In this document: positions 35,587 through 43,518 of the stretch, piece by piece
Position numbering within the stretch: position 1 is the first letter of the stretch
Layout of the letters: each line of letters starts with the position of its first letter
Assembly: GCA_017483465.1 (NCBI GenBank)
Contig: JAFUWN010000109.1
Span: 1 to 48,799 of the forward strand
Direction of reading: 5' to 3'
Origin: Oscillospiraceae bacterium
Lineage (GTDB): Bacteria; Bacillota; Clostridia; Oscillospirales; Ruminococcaceae
Length of the DNA stretch: 48,799 bases
Position numbers and translations under genes: made by a program
Notes under the pieces: model-generated
The model's database searches: none
Told to the model about the DNA's origin: nothing
The model's input: only the letters and a program-made list of their open reading frames with translations

Positions 35587-36093
35587 TTAAGACCATGTGC
35601 CGGTTTCGGCAAAAGCGATAGCATTGGCAATGGTATTATTCGTGTCATGCTTTGTGTTATTAGGCATAGGATATGTGCCGAAATATACGTCTGAAGTGGA
35701 TTTTCTCCAGCAGGTGGCAATTACAGCATCATCCTTGATCTTGACAGCCCAGTCCTTATCTACCAGATTATCGTGATACTGATAAATATATCTTGCAATG
35801 ACAGGATCATAGACAAGAGAATTTTCATCAGTCGGTTCTGCCGGGTTTGAGGAATTTCCTGTGTAGATTCCGGCAGGAATCGGGTGTACAATATCCTGTT
35901 CACGGCAGGCAACCATGCCGGCATTGAACAAAGTTTTGGCGGTAGAATTTGCCGAAGAAAATTTTGCTTTTGATACATAACCAAGCATACTCGGAACAAG
36001 AATTGCTGCTAAAACACCGATAATGGCAATGACAACAATCAGTTCCACCAAAGTGAAGCCTTTCGGATTTGTGAATATTTTCTCTCTTTTCAT
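35587..36093 (-). CDS. Type IV pilin-like protein, second copy
   Basis: 168 residues from ATG 36093 (MKREKIFTNPKG), eight bases after a G-rich ribosome site; the in-frame TTG at 36099 is less likely. The cleavage motif and helix read GFTLVELIVVIAIIGVLAAI, a textbook prepilin with Glu at +5. The C-terminal domain differs from the neighbouring pilin. It is transcribed from its own strong promoter, divergent from the oligopeptide-binding protein gene. The two pilins share only the N-terminal helix. Confidence 0.92.
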   Translation of the reverse strand: MKREKIFTNPKGFTLVELIVVIAIIGVLAAILVPSMLGYVSKAKFSSANSTAKTLFNAGMVACREQDIVHPIPAGIYTGNSSNPAEPTDENSLVYDPVIARYIYQYHDNLVDKDWAVKIKDDAVIATCWRKSTSDVYFGTYPMPNNTKHDTNNTIANAIAFAETGTWS

Positions 36094-36152
36094 CTTCAAC
36101 GCCCCCTTAAACAGTGAGTATAAAACTTGAACAGATACTTGTTTTATAATAC

Positions 36153-36181
36153 ATTATAGCATGTAGTTCACAATTTGTCAA
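36153..36181 (-). promoter_or_regulatory. Promoter of the 168-residue pilin-like gene
   Basis: Minus-strand TTGACA (36176-36181), 17-base spacer, TATAAT (36153-36158): a consensus sigma-A promoter. Confidence 0.9.
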
Positions 36182-36223
36182 TAGTTTTTTTAAAAAAAAT
36201 CAAAAAAATAATTTAAAAAACAG

Positions 36224-36252
36224 TTGCAGATTCTGTGCAGGAATGCTATAAT
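36224..36252 (+). promoter_or_regulatory. Promoter of the oligopeptide-binding lipoprotein gene
   Basis: TTGCAG (36224-36229), 17-base spacer, TATAAT (36247-36252). It lies back to back with the pilin promoter, 43 bases between the two -35 elements. Confidence 0.85.
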
Positions 36253-36285
36253 TAATATCAGATAGAAAGAGAAGGAGATAACAAC

Positions 36286-37935
36286 ATGCTGAAAAAATTA
36301 TTTTGCCGGCTGGTCAGCATCTTGCTGACCACAGCTTTTCTGTGCGGAATATTCTCCGGATGTTCCCGGGAAAAAGACGACGGTACGGGCTATCTGTTTA
36401 CCTGCACCATTCCCGGCAATCCCGGATGTATCGACCCGCAGTACACGGAAAACCAAAACGCTCAGATTGTAATAGAAACAATCATGGAAGGCCTGCTCCG
36501 GCTGGATGAAACCGGTGCTGTTGTGCCGGCAGGAGCGGAAAGTTATCAGATTTCTGATGACGGACTGCTGTATGAATTCAAACTCCGGAATGACTGTACC
36601 TGGATCAGTGCCGGAACCGAGGAAAAAGATGCCAAGCCTGTCACTTCGCTGGATTATGTCTTTGCGTTCCAGAGACTGCTGAATCCTGAAACCCATGCTC
36701 CCCATGCAGAAGAATATCTCTGCCTGAAAAATGCCGGGGCTATCCTGAACGGGCAGGAAAAACCGGAAAAATTAGGTGTTTCCGCTCCGGACGGCGGTAC
36801 GGTCATCTTTCAGCTGGAATATCCCGAAGCAGATTTTTTATATCTTCTGACACAGAACTGTGCCGTGCCGTGCAATCAGGATTTCTTTCTTTCCACAAAC
36901 GGCAGATACGGCCTTGATGATCAGACGATTCTGTGCAACGGTGCATTCTGCCTGACAAAATGGGCCTATGATGACTACGGCAGCGGAAATTTTCTGACGT
37001 TCCGAAAAAATACTCTATATCATGATGCCGGAACTATTTCCCCCTCGAATCTGCAATTTACAATCATGCGTTCCCGGAAAGAAGCAGATGAAGATTTTGC
37101 TCAGGGCAATTCTGACTGTATTCTGACAAATACCTATCCGGCAAAATATCTGAATTCCAAAAACTATACTGTCAGAAACAGCTGTACCAAAACCATCGGC
37201 CTGATTTTCAATCCGGATGACGAAATACTGAAAAATCAGAAACTCCGGCAGGCTCTTGCCTATGGCATTGACCGAAACGGCTATGCCGACAGGCTCAGCG
37301 GTAATTTACAGCCGGCCAGCGGTCTGATTCCTCCGGCTGTTCAGTTTCTCGGCAGGTCTTACCGGGAATTATATGCAGACGAACCGCTTGTTTTGCCGTA
37401 TGCTCCGGAAGAGGCCATGCAATGCTTTGATGAAGCCTTTCAATCTGTAACGGCAAACGAAATCAGCAATCTGAAAATCCTGATTCCGGATTCGTTCAGT
37501 GATACGCAGGCTGTTTTATCCATCTGTCAGGAATGGCAGGATTTATCAGGCCGGTATATCGGCATTGAACTGGTTTCCCCTTCGGAATACCAGAGCCGTC
37601 TGGATTCCGGTGATTATACAATTGCACTCTATATTTTTGAAACACCCCGCAACAGCTGTTATGCTTCTCTGCAAAGTTTTCTGAGCAATGCCGAAACATT
37701 CGGCTTCGACAGCAAAAATGCAGATATGCTTCTGAATGCTCTTTCCGGAGAGAGTCAGCTTTCCGATCAGGTTGCTCTGTACGGCCAGACAGAAAAAGCC
37801 ATTCTCGAAACCAACTGTTTTCTGCCGTTATTCTATCAGAATCTGTATTTAATCTATACTTCTGATAATACCGATATTTTCCCTAAACCCTTTACAAATT
37901 CGATTGATTTCCGGAAAGCAAAGCATTTTAAATAA
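36286..37935 (+). CDS. Oligopeptide-type ABC solute-binding lipoprotein (SBP_bac_5 family)
   Basis: A 549-residue protein with a lipoprotein signal (LCGIFSGCSRE, Cys at 26). Family-5 features follow: CIDPQYTENQNAQIVIETIMEGL near residue 48, TSLDYVFAFQRLLNPETHA near 120 and RQALAYGIDRNGYADRL near 322. These receptors deliver peptides or similar solutes to an ABC importer. No permease or ATPase genes are adjacent, so it is an orphan receptor. GAAGGAG precedes the ATG. Confidence 0.92.
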   Translation: MLKKLFCRLVSILLTTAFLCGIFSGCSREKDDGTGYLFTCTIPGNPGCIDPQYTENQNAQIVIETIMEGLLRLDETGAVVPAGAESYQISDDGLLYEFKLRNDCTWISAGTEEKDAKPVTSLDYVFAFQRLLNPETHAPHAEEYLCLKNAGAILNGQEKPEKLGVSAPDGGTVIFQLEYPEADFLYLLTQNCAVPCNQDFFLSTNGRYGLDDQTILCNGAFCLTKWAYDDYGSGNFLTFRKNTLYHDAGTISPSNLQFTIMRSRKEADEDFAQGNSDCILTNTYPAKYLNSKNYTVRNSCTKTIGLIFNPDDEILKNQKLRQALAYGIDRNGYADRLSGNLQPASGLIPPAVQFLGRSYRELYADEPLVLPYAPEEAMQCFDEAFQSVTANEISNLKILIPDSFSDTQAVLSICQEWQDLSGRYIGIELVSPSEYQSRLDSGDYTIALYIFETPRNSCYASLQSFLSNAETFGFDSKNADMLLNALSGESQLSDQVALYGQTEKAILETNCFLPLFYQNLYLIYTSDNTDIFPKPFTNSIDFRKAKHFK

Positions 37936-37983
37936 AAATACTGTCCTATATTTGTATAATTCAGATAAATTTATAAATTCCTC

Positions 37984-38012
37984 TTGATTTTTATTCTGAT
38001 CTATAGTATAAT
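37984..38012 (+). promoter_or_regulatory. Promoter of the DUF1292 gene
   Basis: TTGATT (37984-37989), 17-base spacer, TATAAT (38007-38012), about 30 bases before the ATG. Confidence 0.82.
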
Positions 38013-38043
38013 ATAAAAAACAGATTCAGGAAGGAGAAATATC

Positions 38044-38376
38044 ATGGACGAAAAAGAATATAATCCAGAAATTTTCACCCTTACGGATGAAAAAGGCGTT
38101 GATCAGGAATTTGAGCTTATGGACATCATGGAAGAAAACGGAACAATTTACTATGCACTTGTTCCCTATAGCGAAGATCCTGATGCTGTGATCGAAGACG
38201 ATACCGAGCTTGTCGTTCTGAAAGTCGCTGAGGAAAACGGTGAAGAATTCCTCTCTACGATTGATGATGACGAAGAATATGAACGCATTGGCAATATCTT
38301 CATCCAGCGGATCAGCGAAATGCTCGAAGCCAGCGACGAAGCAGCAGCTGAAGCCGAAGCCGAAGCGGAAGCCTAA
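38044..38376 (+). CDS. DUF1292 (YrzB-like) acidic protein
   Basis: A 110-residue, strongly acidic protein of the DUF1292 family, with the typical pattern FTLTDEKGVDQEFELMDIM, YYALVPY and VVLKVAEENGEEFLSTIDDDEEYERI. The last 15 residues are a low-complexity Ala/Glu repeat added beyond the family core. Function of the family is unknown. AAGGAG precedes the ATG. It is not next to the Holliday-junction resolvase gene that accompanies it in many Firmicutes. Confidence 0.9.
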   Translation: MDEKEYNPEIFTLTDEKGVDQEFELMDIMEENGTIYYALVPYSEDPDAVIEDDTELVVLKVAEENGEEFLSTIDDDEEYERIGNIFIQRISEMLEASDEAAAEAEAEAEA

Positions 38377-38398
38377 TTTAATTTAATAATTTACTGCC

Positions 38399-38426
38399 TT
38401 GTACGGGTAAATATAGCTATTATAAT
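38399..38426 (+). promoter_or_regulatory. Promoter of the candidate ncRNA
   Basis: TTGTAC (38399-38404), 16-base spacer, TATAAT (38421-38426), located after the DUF1292 stop and before a non-coding stretch that ends in a terminator. Confidence 0.75.
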
Positions 38427-38432
38427 CCAACA

Positions 38433-38632
38433 CTTATATTACGGGAATCTTATGCTCTGACTTAGGATTGCAGACCTCCTGACCAAACTGTATACAGTTT
38501 GTGCGGACGTTGGGAGCGAGAGAATTTCAGGCGGGTACCCACCTTGCGGAGACGCTTGGTTTTATTCTCTATATGACGGCAAGGCGGTTTATTTTTATCA
38601 AAATCAAGACCGGCATTTCTGCCGGTTTTTGT
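38433..38632 (+). ncRNA. Structured non-coding RNA of about 200 nt, possibly 6S RNA
   Basis: The stretch is bounded by a good promoter and an intrinsic terminator and has no convincing reading frame. Visible structure: a self-complementary hairpin AAACTGTATACAGTTT near 38485-38500; AGAGAAT (38519-38525) can pair with ATTCTCT (38563-38569), extended by CGT/ACG, enclosing a near-palindromic AGGCGGGTACCCACCT (38529-38544). Length, isolated transcription and a long interrupted helix with an internal GC-rich element fit 6S RNA, and the GGCGGGTACCCACC block resembles what I remember of clostridial 6S. The 6S identity is tentative; that this is a structured RNA is more secure. Confidence 0.55.
38609..38630 (+). 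terminator. Terminator of the candidate ncRNA
   Basis: ACCGGCA (38609-38615) pairs with TGCCGGT (38620-38626), loop of four, followed by a T-run. The following gene's start is 30 bases away. Confidence 0.85.
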
Positions 38633-38660
38633 TTTTCTGTCAGGAATCAGAGGTGATGAC

Positions 38661-38876
38661 ATGGCTTTTATCAGTATGATTTTTGTATATTTCATAGGCT
38701 TCTGTATTCTGCTGGGACTCGGAATCGCTCCCATTATTGCCGGAACAATTTTATATCATAAGACAGAACGGAAAAAACTCGGCATCGCCCTGAGAATCTT
38801 AGGCTATGTGATGCTGATTCCTATGCTGATTTTTGGTCTTGCCGTACTGACTGCGATATTTTGGAGGGTTTCATGA
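38661..38876 (+). CDS. Small two-helix membrane protein
   Basis: A 71-residue protein with two membrane helices (about 4-29 and 42-66) separated by a basic HKTERKKLG loop. GAGGTGATGAC precedes the ATG at 38661. Its stop overlaps the start of the LRR protein (ATGA), so the pair are coupled. Family unknown. Confidence 0.72.
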   Translation: MAFISMIFVYFIGFCILLGLGIAPIIAGTILYHKTERKKLGIALRILGYVMLIPMLIFGLAVLTAIFWRVS

Positions 38877-40423
38877 ATTTACAGTTTGATGAATCAATGG
38901 AATATATCACACGCTATCTGACCGCTCAGGACGAAACAGAACTGACACTTCCGGAGGGAGTGAAGCTGATTAATTCAGAAGCATTTGTCAATTCTAAGAA
39001 TCTGGTTTCTGTCAGACTGCCCTCAACGCTGGAAGAACTTCACTGGGGAGCTTTCAAGGGCTGTATGGCTCTGAAAGAAGTCTCCCTGCCGGATAACGAA
39101 TGCTTTATTGATGAAAATGCTTTTGCAGATACTGCTGTCGAAACGCTGTATCTTCCGGAGTATTTTGTGACAATGCTTCCCGTTATGAAACGTCCGCTGA
39201 CAGAACAGGAAGAGTATTTCCGGAATCTTCCTCCGGAAGTGCTTTTTCAATTGATAGACCTGCCGGACAGTTACTACCGATATGAGGAAACCTATGACTA
39301 TGATGACGAAGCACTGGATGAAGCATTCGACCCCTATTTTTTTGATCGTCTGGATAGGGAAGATGCATGGTGGGAAGTCGAAAACGCAGGCTTTTATGAA
39401 TGCATTTACGGAATACAGCCCCGGCAGGATCCCGTTTTGTGGCCAGTGCATCCGGCTCCTTATACAGGATTAGGCTTTATCTGTCATATGCCGAATCTGA
39501 AAGATATTTGTCTTGATCAGAATAATCCGTATTATACTGTTTTTGATCATGCATTATATAATAAATCCCGCTGGAGACTGCTTGCGGTCTGCGGAGGAAG
39601 AGAAACGATCCGGATTGCAATTTCATGTAAAGCACTCCCTATGTGCATATGGGAAGATAATTATGATGATGAGGAGGATACTGCAATTCATCCGGACAGA
39701 CTCGGAAGCTATTCCCTGAAAGAAATTTCTGTCGAACAGGGAAATACTTGTTATTCAGCCTATGACGGAGCTTTATATGATAAAGACAAGCAGTCATTAA
39801 TTGCCGTTCCTGTCATGAAAGAGAAAATTCAGTTTCCGGAGACAATCCGCAGAATTGAAGCTCATGCATTTCAGAATACTGTCATGAAAGAAGTCACCAT
39901 TCCGGAAACAGTGGAATTTGTCGGTGAAATCAGCTGTCAGAAAGAACTGCTGATTAAAATTCAGTGTCATGACAGAGTCTTTCATTGTAATATTGAGAGA
40001 ATCAAGAAGGATTATGGCACACAGTTATGCTGGCCTTCCGATGAAGACGGTAACTGGTTCATTCTGAAAACAGTCCGGGCACAAGACCCTGCACAGAGCT
40101 TTTCTTTATTTGAGGAACTGATACAGGAATATCAGCAGGAATTAATCATGGATTTCTGTGAACGCTATCCCGGAAATCAGGCATTCTATGAAGCATTGCT
40201 CCGGCTGGGAAAAGAAATGACAATGAAATTTATGCAGTATCATTGCTTTTCTGAAATGAAACATCTGCTGGCTCTGAAAGGCCTTTCTGACTCCGATGCA
40301 AAAGAACTGCTGACAATTGCCAATCAGAAAAAATGCTATGAAATGCAGATGCTCCTGATGAAATATATTTCCGGTTTGTCGCAGAATCCCTTTGATGAGA
40401 TTACCGATAAATATTCACTCTGA
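38873..40423 (+). CDS. Large BspA-type leucine-rich repeat protein
   Basis: 516 residues from ATG 38873, which overlaps the previous stop; an in-frame TTG at 38861 coincides with the ribosome site. LRR_5 units appear at about residues 20-90 (GVKLINSEAFVNSKNLVSVRLP, STLEELHWGAFKGCMALKEVSLP) and again near 285-350 (RIEAHAFQNTVMKEVTIPETV), separated by a 130-residue acidic insert. The C-terminal 140 residues are helical and end near NQKKCYEMQMLLMKYISG, matching the tail of the two LRR proteins at 19943-21351. There is no signal peptide. Function unknown. Confidence 0.82.
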   Translation: MNLQFDESMEYITRYLTAQDETELTLPEGVKLINSEAFVNSKNLVSVRLPSTLEELHWGAFKGCMALKEVSLPDNECFIDENAFADTAVETLYLPEYFVTMLPVMKRPLTEQEEYFRNLPPEVLFQLIDLPDSYYRYEETYDYDDEALDEAFDPYFFDRLDREDAWWEVENAGFYECIYGIQPRQDPVLWPVHPAPYTGLGFICHMPNLKDICLDQNNPYYTVFDHALYNKSRWRLLAVCGGRETIRIAISCKALPMCIWEDNYDDEEDTAIHPDRLGSYSLKEISVEQGNTCYSAYDGALYDKDKQSLIAVPVMKEKIQFPETIRRIEAHAFQNTVMKEVTIPETVEFVGEISCQKELLIKIQCHDRVFHCNIERIKKDYGTQLCWPSDEDGNWFILKTVRAQDPAQSFSLFEELIQEYQQELIMDFCERYPGNQAFYEALLRLGKEMTMKFMQYHCFSEMKHLLALKGLSDSDAKELLTIANQKKCYEMQMLLMKYISGLSQNPFDEITDKYSL

Positions 40424-40428
40424 AAAAA

Positions 40429-40456
40429 ACAGTACAGGTTTTGATACCCGTACTGT
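40429..40456. terminator. Terminator between convergent genes
   Basis: ACAGTAC (40429-40435) pairs with GTACTGT (40450-40456), with further pairing inside. A T-run follows on both strands (ATTTTTT on plus, TTTTTTTC on minus), so it serves the LRR gene and the TM2-protein gene. Confidence 0.85.
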
Positions 40457-40462
40457 CATTTT

Positions 40463-40873
40463 TTATTTCAGAAGATTTCCGTCTTTATCATAGAAAGCAT
40501 TGGTTAAGATCATAATCAGATCTATCAGTGTTCCCAGTCCGAACAGTCCTCCGGTCAGAAGCCATAACAGACCTGTTCCGAACTTTCCGGAATAGAATCT
40601 GTGCAGACCCCCAAGGCCGATAAAGCCCAGCAGACACATCAGCAGAGCTGGTTTCTTATGACGGGGTACGGCTGCCGCCGGTGAAAAACTGCCCTGTACA
40701 TTCATCTGATAATTTTTGAGATAATCCGGATATTGTTTCTTTTGTACTGTCGGCACCTGCGGCTGCTGAAAATTCTGTATCTGTACCGGCTGAGGTTCTT
40801 CGACCTCACAGCGGCAGTAAGAGCAGATTTTCTCGTTTGGGGTCAGATTTGCACCACAGTGATTGCATATCAT
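40463..40873 (-). CDS. Zinc-ribbon and TM2 domain protein
   Basis: A 136-residue protein. Residues 3-21 form a zinc ribbon (CNHCGA, CSYCRC). A Gln/Pro-rich linker follows. Residues 72-122 are a TM2 domain ([25 protein letters not shown] then two helices with DLIMIL), including the GxHRFY signature. TM2 proteins are small membrane proteins of mostly unknown role. AAGGAGG precedes the ATG, and it begins 12 bases after the GTPase-NYN gene, so it is in its operon. Confidence 0.88.
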   Translation of the reverse strand: MICNHCGANLTPNEKICSYCRCEVEEPQPVQIQNFQQPQVPTVQKKQYPDYLKNYQMNVQGSFSPAAAVPRHKKPALLMCLLGFIGLGGLHRFYSGKFGTGLLWLLTGGLFGLGTLIDLIMILTNAFYDKDGNLLK

Positions 40874-40885
40874 AAAAATACCTCC

Positions 40886-43456
40886 TTATCCGTTTTGATT
40901 CAGATATTCCTGAATATAATGTTCGGCATTCAGAACCTCCTGTCTCAGTTCTTCGGCAGACATGCGATAAGCACCGTTTCCGAGAATGATCATCTGCTCG
41001 GTTCCGTCCGAAGTAGCCACCCTGACTCTGTGTTCTTTGGTCAGATCATGGGAAATACGTTCAATATACGTATCAGCCGTTTCAGCTTCTTTCGTATAGA
41101 CAACATGGATATTCCTGCTGATTTCCTCGATACTGCCGGGATTTCCCTTGACTTTATAGGCATCGAAAACAATAATCATTCTGCACCGGCGGATTCCCTG
41201 ATAATTGCTTAATTTATGAATCAGTTCCGCACGGGCGGCCTCGAGGCTTTCGGCAGCGATCTGTGAAAGCGTTTCCCAGGAAAAGATAATATTATAGCCG
41301 TCTACCAGTAAATATTCCTCGCCTTTAGGGACAGGCTTTGCCTTATATTTCACCTGTTTTTCCGTATGCATGACATGAGCATCATCCCGTTCGTCATGCT
41401 GAATTTTTCCGTAAGTCTGCTCAAAAATTTTCATTAATTCCGCATCCTGTGCATAGCTTCCGGTATAGGCCTGACGGACAGATTTATGAACTTGTTCCGG
41501 CTGAGTCTGAGTTTCCGGTTTCAGACAGCTTTCTGTATGCATATAATTCTGCACTTCATTCCATTTGACGAGAACGCCGGCACCGTGAGAGCAGAAAACA
41601 GAATCCGGTGAATGTTCGGGATCGGCTTCCGGATGATAATCAAATTTCTGAATCACTTCTTCCGGATTGGCACAGGGGGCATATCCGGCAGGCAGACAGG
41701 AGAGCACGCCTCTGCCTCTGGTGTATTCCATGACATTTGTCCGATATGTCATCATAACCGCAGCCGGAGCTTTTCCCTCGATGACGGAAAATTCTCCGAA
41801 CGTCTGAGGCGGTTCGAGCTTTGCCCCCTTCATCTGCAAATCCGTGACGGCTCTGCCGAGAGATCCTGCCGGAAGTTTCAGCGTAAACTGATAATACGGC
41901 TCCAGCAGAACAGATTCTGCCTGCATTAGCCCCTGCCGGACGGCTCTGTAAGTTGCCTGTCGGAAGTCGCCGCCTTCGGTATGTTTTTTATGGGCTTTTC
42001 CGGCCGTAAGTGTAATTTTCATATCTGTGATCGGAGAACCGGTCAGAACACCGAGGTGCTGTCGTTCTGCTAGATGCGATAAAATCAGTCTCTGCCAGTT
42101 TCTGTCGAGCTGATCTTCCCGGCAGGTGCTGGAGAAAATCAGTCCGGAACCGGCCGGAGCAGGTTCCAGTAACAGTCTGACTTCGGCATAATGCCGGAGC
42201 GGTTCATAATGCCCCATACCCTCGACTGTATTTTTGATACTCTCTTTATAGGCAACCCCGGCGGCCTGAAATTCAGCCGGAATATCAAATCTTTCTTTCA
42301 GAATATGCTGAATCACAGCAAGCTGAATCTCGCCCATCAACAGCACATGAATTTCCTGTAACTGTTTCGAGAAGCTGACATGCAGAAGCGGATCTTCCTG
42401 CTCCAGTTTCCGGAAAGCCATCAGAGCCGTATGTATCTGAACCGTTTCCGGCAGAATCACAGAATATTGCAGAATCGGTTCCAGCAGGGGAGTATCTGTA
42501 TTTTTCTCGATTCCGAGGCCCTCGCCTGCGTAAGTATGGGATAATCCGGTGACGGCACAGGTCATGCCATGAAAGACTTTATCCGCAGGCTGGAATTTCG
42601 CACCGGAATATAATCTGATCTGATTAATTTTCTCCTGCCATTTTGTGCCGTCAGGAGCAGTATCTTCGAGAATATCGCGGACATGCAGTTCACCGCCGGT
42701 AATTTTCAGATGCGTCAGCCGTTTTCCCTGTTCATCTTCGGTAATTTTATAGACTTTTGCTCCGAATTCCGGACACTCCGGAAGCGGAAGCGTATAAGCA
42801 GCAAGCAGATTCAGAAATGCTTCTGTACCCTGCAATTTCAGACCCGAACCGAATACGCACGGAAATACATGTCTTTGCAGAATCGCCTGTGAAATCGCTG
42901 AAATATCAGCTGTTCCGGAATCAAGTATCTGATTCATGAGTGTTTCATCACAGGTAGCAAGAGAATCATAGAACTCCTGATTCTGTTCGGAAAAATCAAC
43001 ACAGTTTTTATGCAGATGTATCTGAAGCTCCTGCATGAGTTCAGTTCTGGATTTCAGCGACAAATCCATTTTATTGATAAAAATAAACACCGGAACATGA
43101 CTGTGATGCAGAAGTTTCCAGAGGGTTTCCGTGTGGCTCTGAATGCCCTCCGAACCGCTGATGACTAAAACAGCATAATCCATAACATGCAGAGCACGTT
43201 CCATTTCGGCAGAAAAATCGACATGTCCGGGGGTATCGAGCAGAGTAAAATCCGCATCGGGAAGTGTCAGGCGAGCCTGTTTCGAGAAGATTGTAATTCC
43301 CCGTTCCCGTTCGAGTGTCTCGGTATCTAAAAAAGCATCTTTATGATCGACACGGCCTGTTTTTTTCAGTACACCGGCATGATAGAGCAAGGCTTCGGAA
43401 AGTGTAGTCTTTCCGGAATCGACATGTGCCAGAATTCCGACAGTAAGATATTTCAA
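40886..43456 (-). CDS. TetM-like translational GTPase fused to a YacP/Rae1-type NYN nuclease domain
   Basis: About 856 residues. A TetM/EF-G-type factor occupies 1-640: P-loop AHVDSGKTTLSEALL, G2 RGITIF, G3 DTPGHVDF, G4 NKMD, and domain IV features near 540-640. A linker of about 70 residues leads to an NYN domain (from about residue 713) with acidic residues in VDGYNIIF, VFDAY, TADTYIE and TSDGTEQ. Rae1 of Bacillus is a ribosome-associated mRNA nuclease of this family that works in the A site. Fusion to a ribosome-binding GTPase suggests GTPase-guided ribosome-associated RNA cleavage. Start: TTG 43456, eight bases after AGGAGG, fits better than ATG 43462. Confidence 0.92.
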   Translation of the reverse strand: MKYLTVGILAHVDSGKTTLSEALLYHAGVLKKTGRVDHKDAFLDTETLERERGITIFSKQARLTLPDADFTLLDTPGHVDFSAEMERALHVMDYAVLVISGSEGIQSHTETLWKLLHHSHVPVFIFINKMDLSLKSRTELMQELQIHLHKNCVDFSEQNQEFYDSLATCDETLMNQILDSGTADISAISQAILQRHVFPCVFGSGLKLQGTEAFLNLLAAYTLPLPECPEFGAKVYKITEDEQGKRLTHLKITGGELHVRDILEDTAPDGTKWQEKINQIRLYSGAKFQPADKVFHGMTCAVTGLSHTYAGEGLGIEKNTDTPLLEPILQYSVILPETVQIHTALMAFRKLEQEDPLLHVSFSKQLQEIHVLLMGEIQLAVIQHILKERFDIPAEFQAAGVAYKESIKNTVEGMGHYEPLRHYAEVRLLLEPAPAGSGLIFSSTCREDQLDRNWQRLILSHLAERQHLGVLTGSPITDMKITLTAGKAHKKHTEGGDFRQATYRAVRQGLMQAESVLLEPYYQFTLKLPAGSLGRAVTDLQMKGAKLEPPQTFGEFSVIEGKAPAAVMMTYRTNVMEYTRGRGVLSCLPAGYAPCANPEEVIQKFDYHPEADPEHSPDSVFCSHGAGVLVKWNEVQNYMHTESCLKPETQTQPEQVHKSVRQAYTGSYAQDAELMKIFEQTYGKIQHDERDDAHVMHTEKQVKYKAKPVPKGEEYLLVDGYNIIFSWETLSQIAAESLEAARAELIHKLSNYQGIRRCRMIIVFDAYKVKGNPGSIEEISRNIHVVYTKEAETADTYIERISHDLTKEHRVRVATSDGTEQMIILGNGAYRMSAEELRQEVLNAEHYIQEYLNQNG

Positions 43457-43485
43457 AAGCATTCCCTCCTTTCTTTATTAGCTTT

Positions 43486-43514
43486 ATTATAGCACAGAAT
43501 CTTCCGGAATGCAA
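43486..43514 (-). promoter_or_regulatory. Promoter of the GTPase-NYN operon
   Basis: Minus-strand TTGCAT (43509-43514), 17-base spacer, TATAAT (43486-43491). The leader is only about 25 bases, so there is no room for a tet-type attenuator peptide. Confidence 0.83.
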
Positions 43515-43518
43515 GAGG

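Noticed and set aside
38433-38632. T-box leader because of a GGGTACCCACC-like block
   Set aside because: The T-box bulge sequence (GGTGGTACCGCG type) is not matched, no aminoacyl-tRNA synthetase or amino-acid gene follows, and the unit ends in its own terminator before a small membrane protein.
38462-38734. A 90-codon minus-strand frame across the ncRNA region
   Set aside because: It runs through the promoter-terminator unit and into the start of the small membrane protein gene, has no ribosome site and shows no protein-like pattern.
40886-43456. Tetracycline resistance gene
   Set aside because: The GTPase half resembles ribosomal protection proteins, but domain IV differs, a nuclease domain is fused and there is no mobile element nearby; a housekeeping or rescue role fits better.
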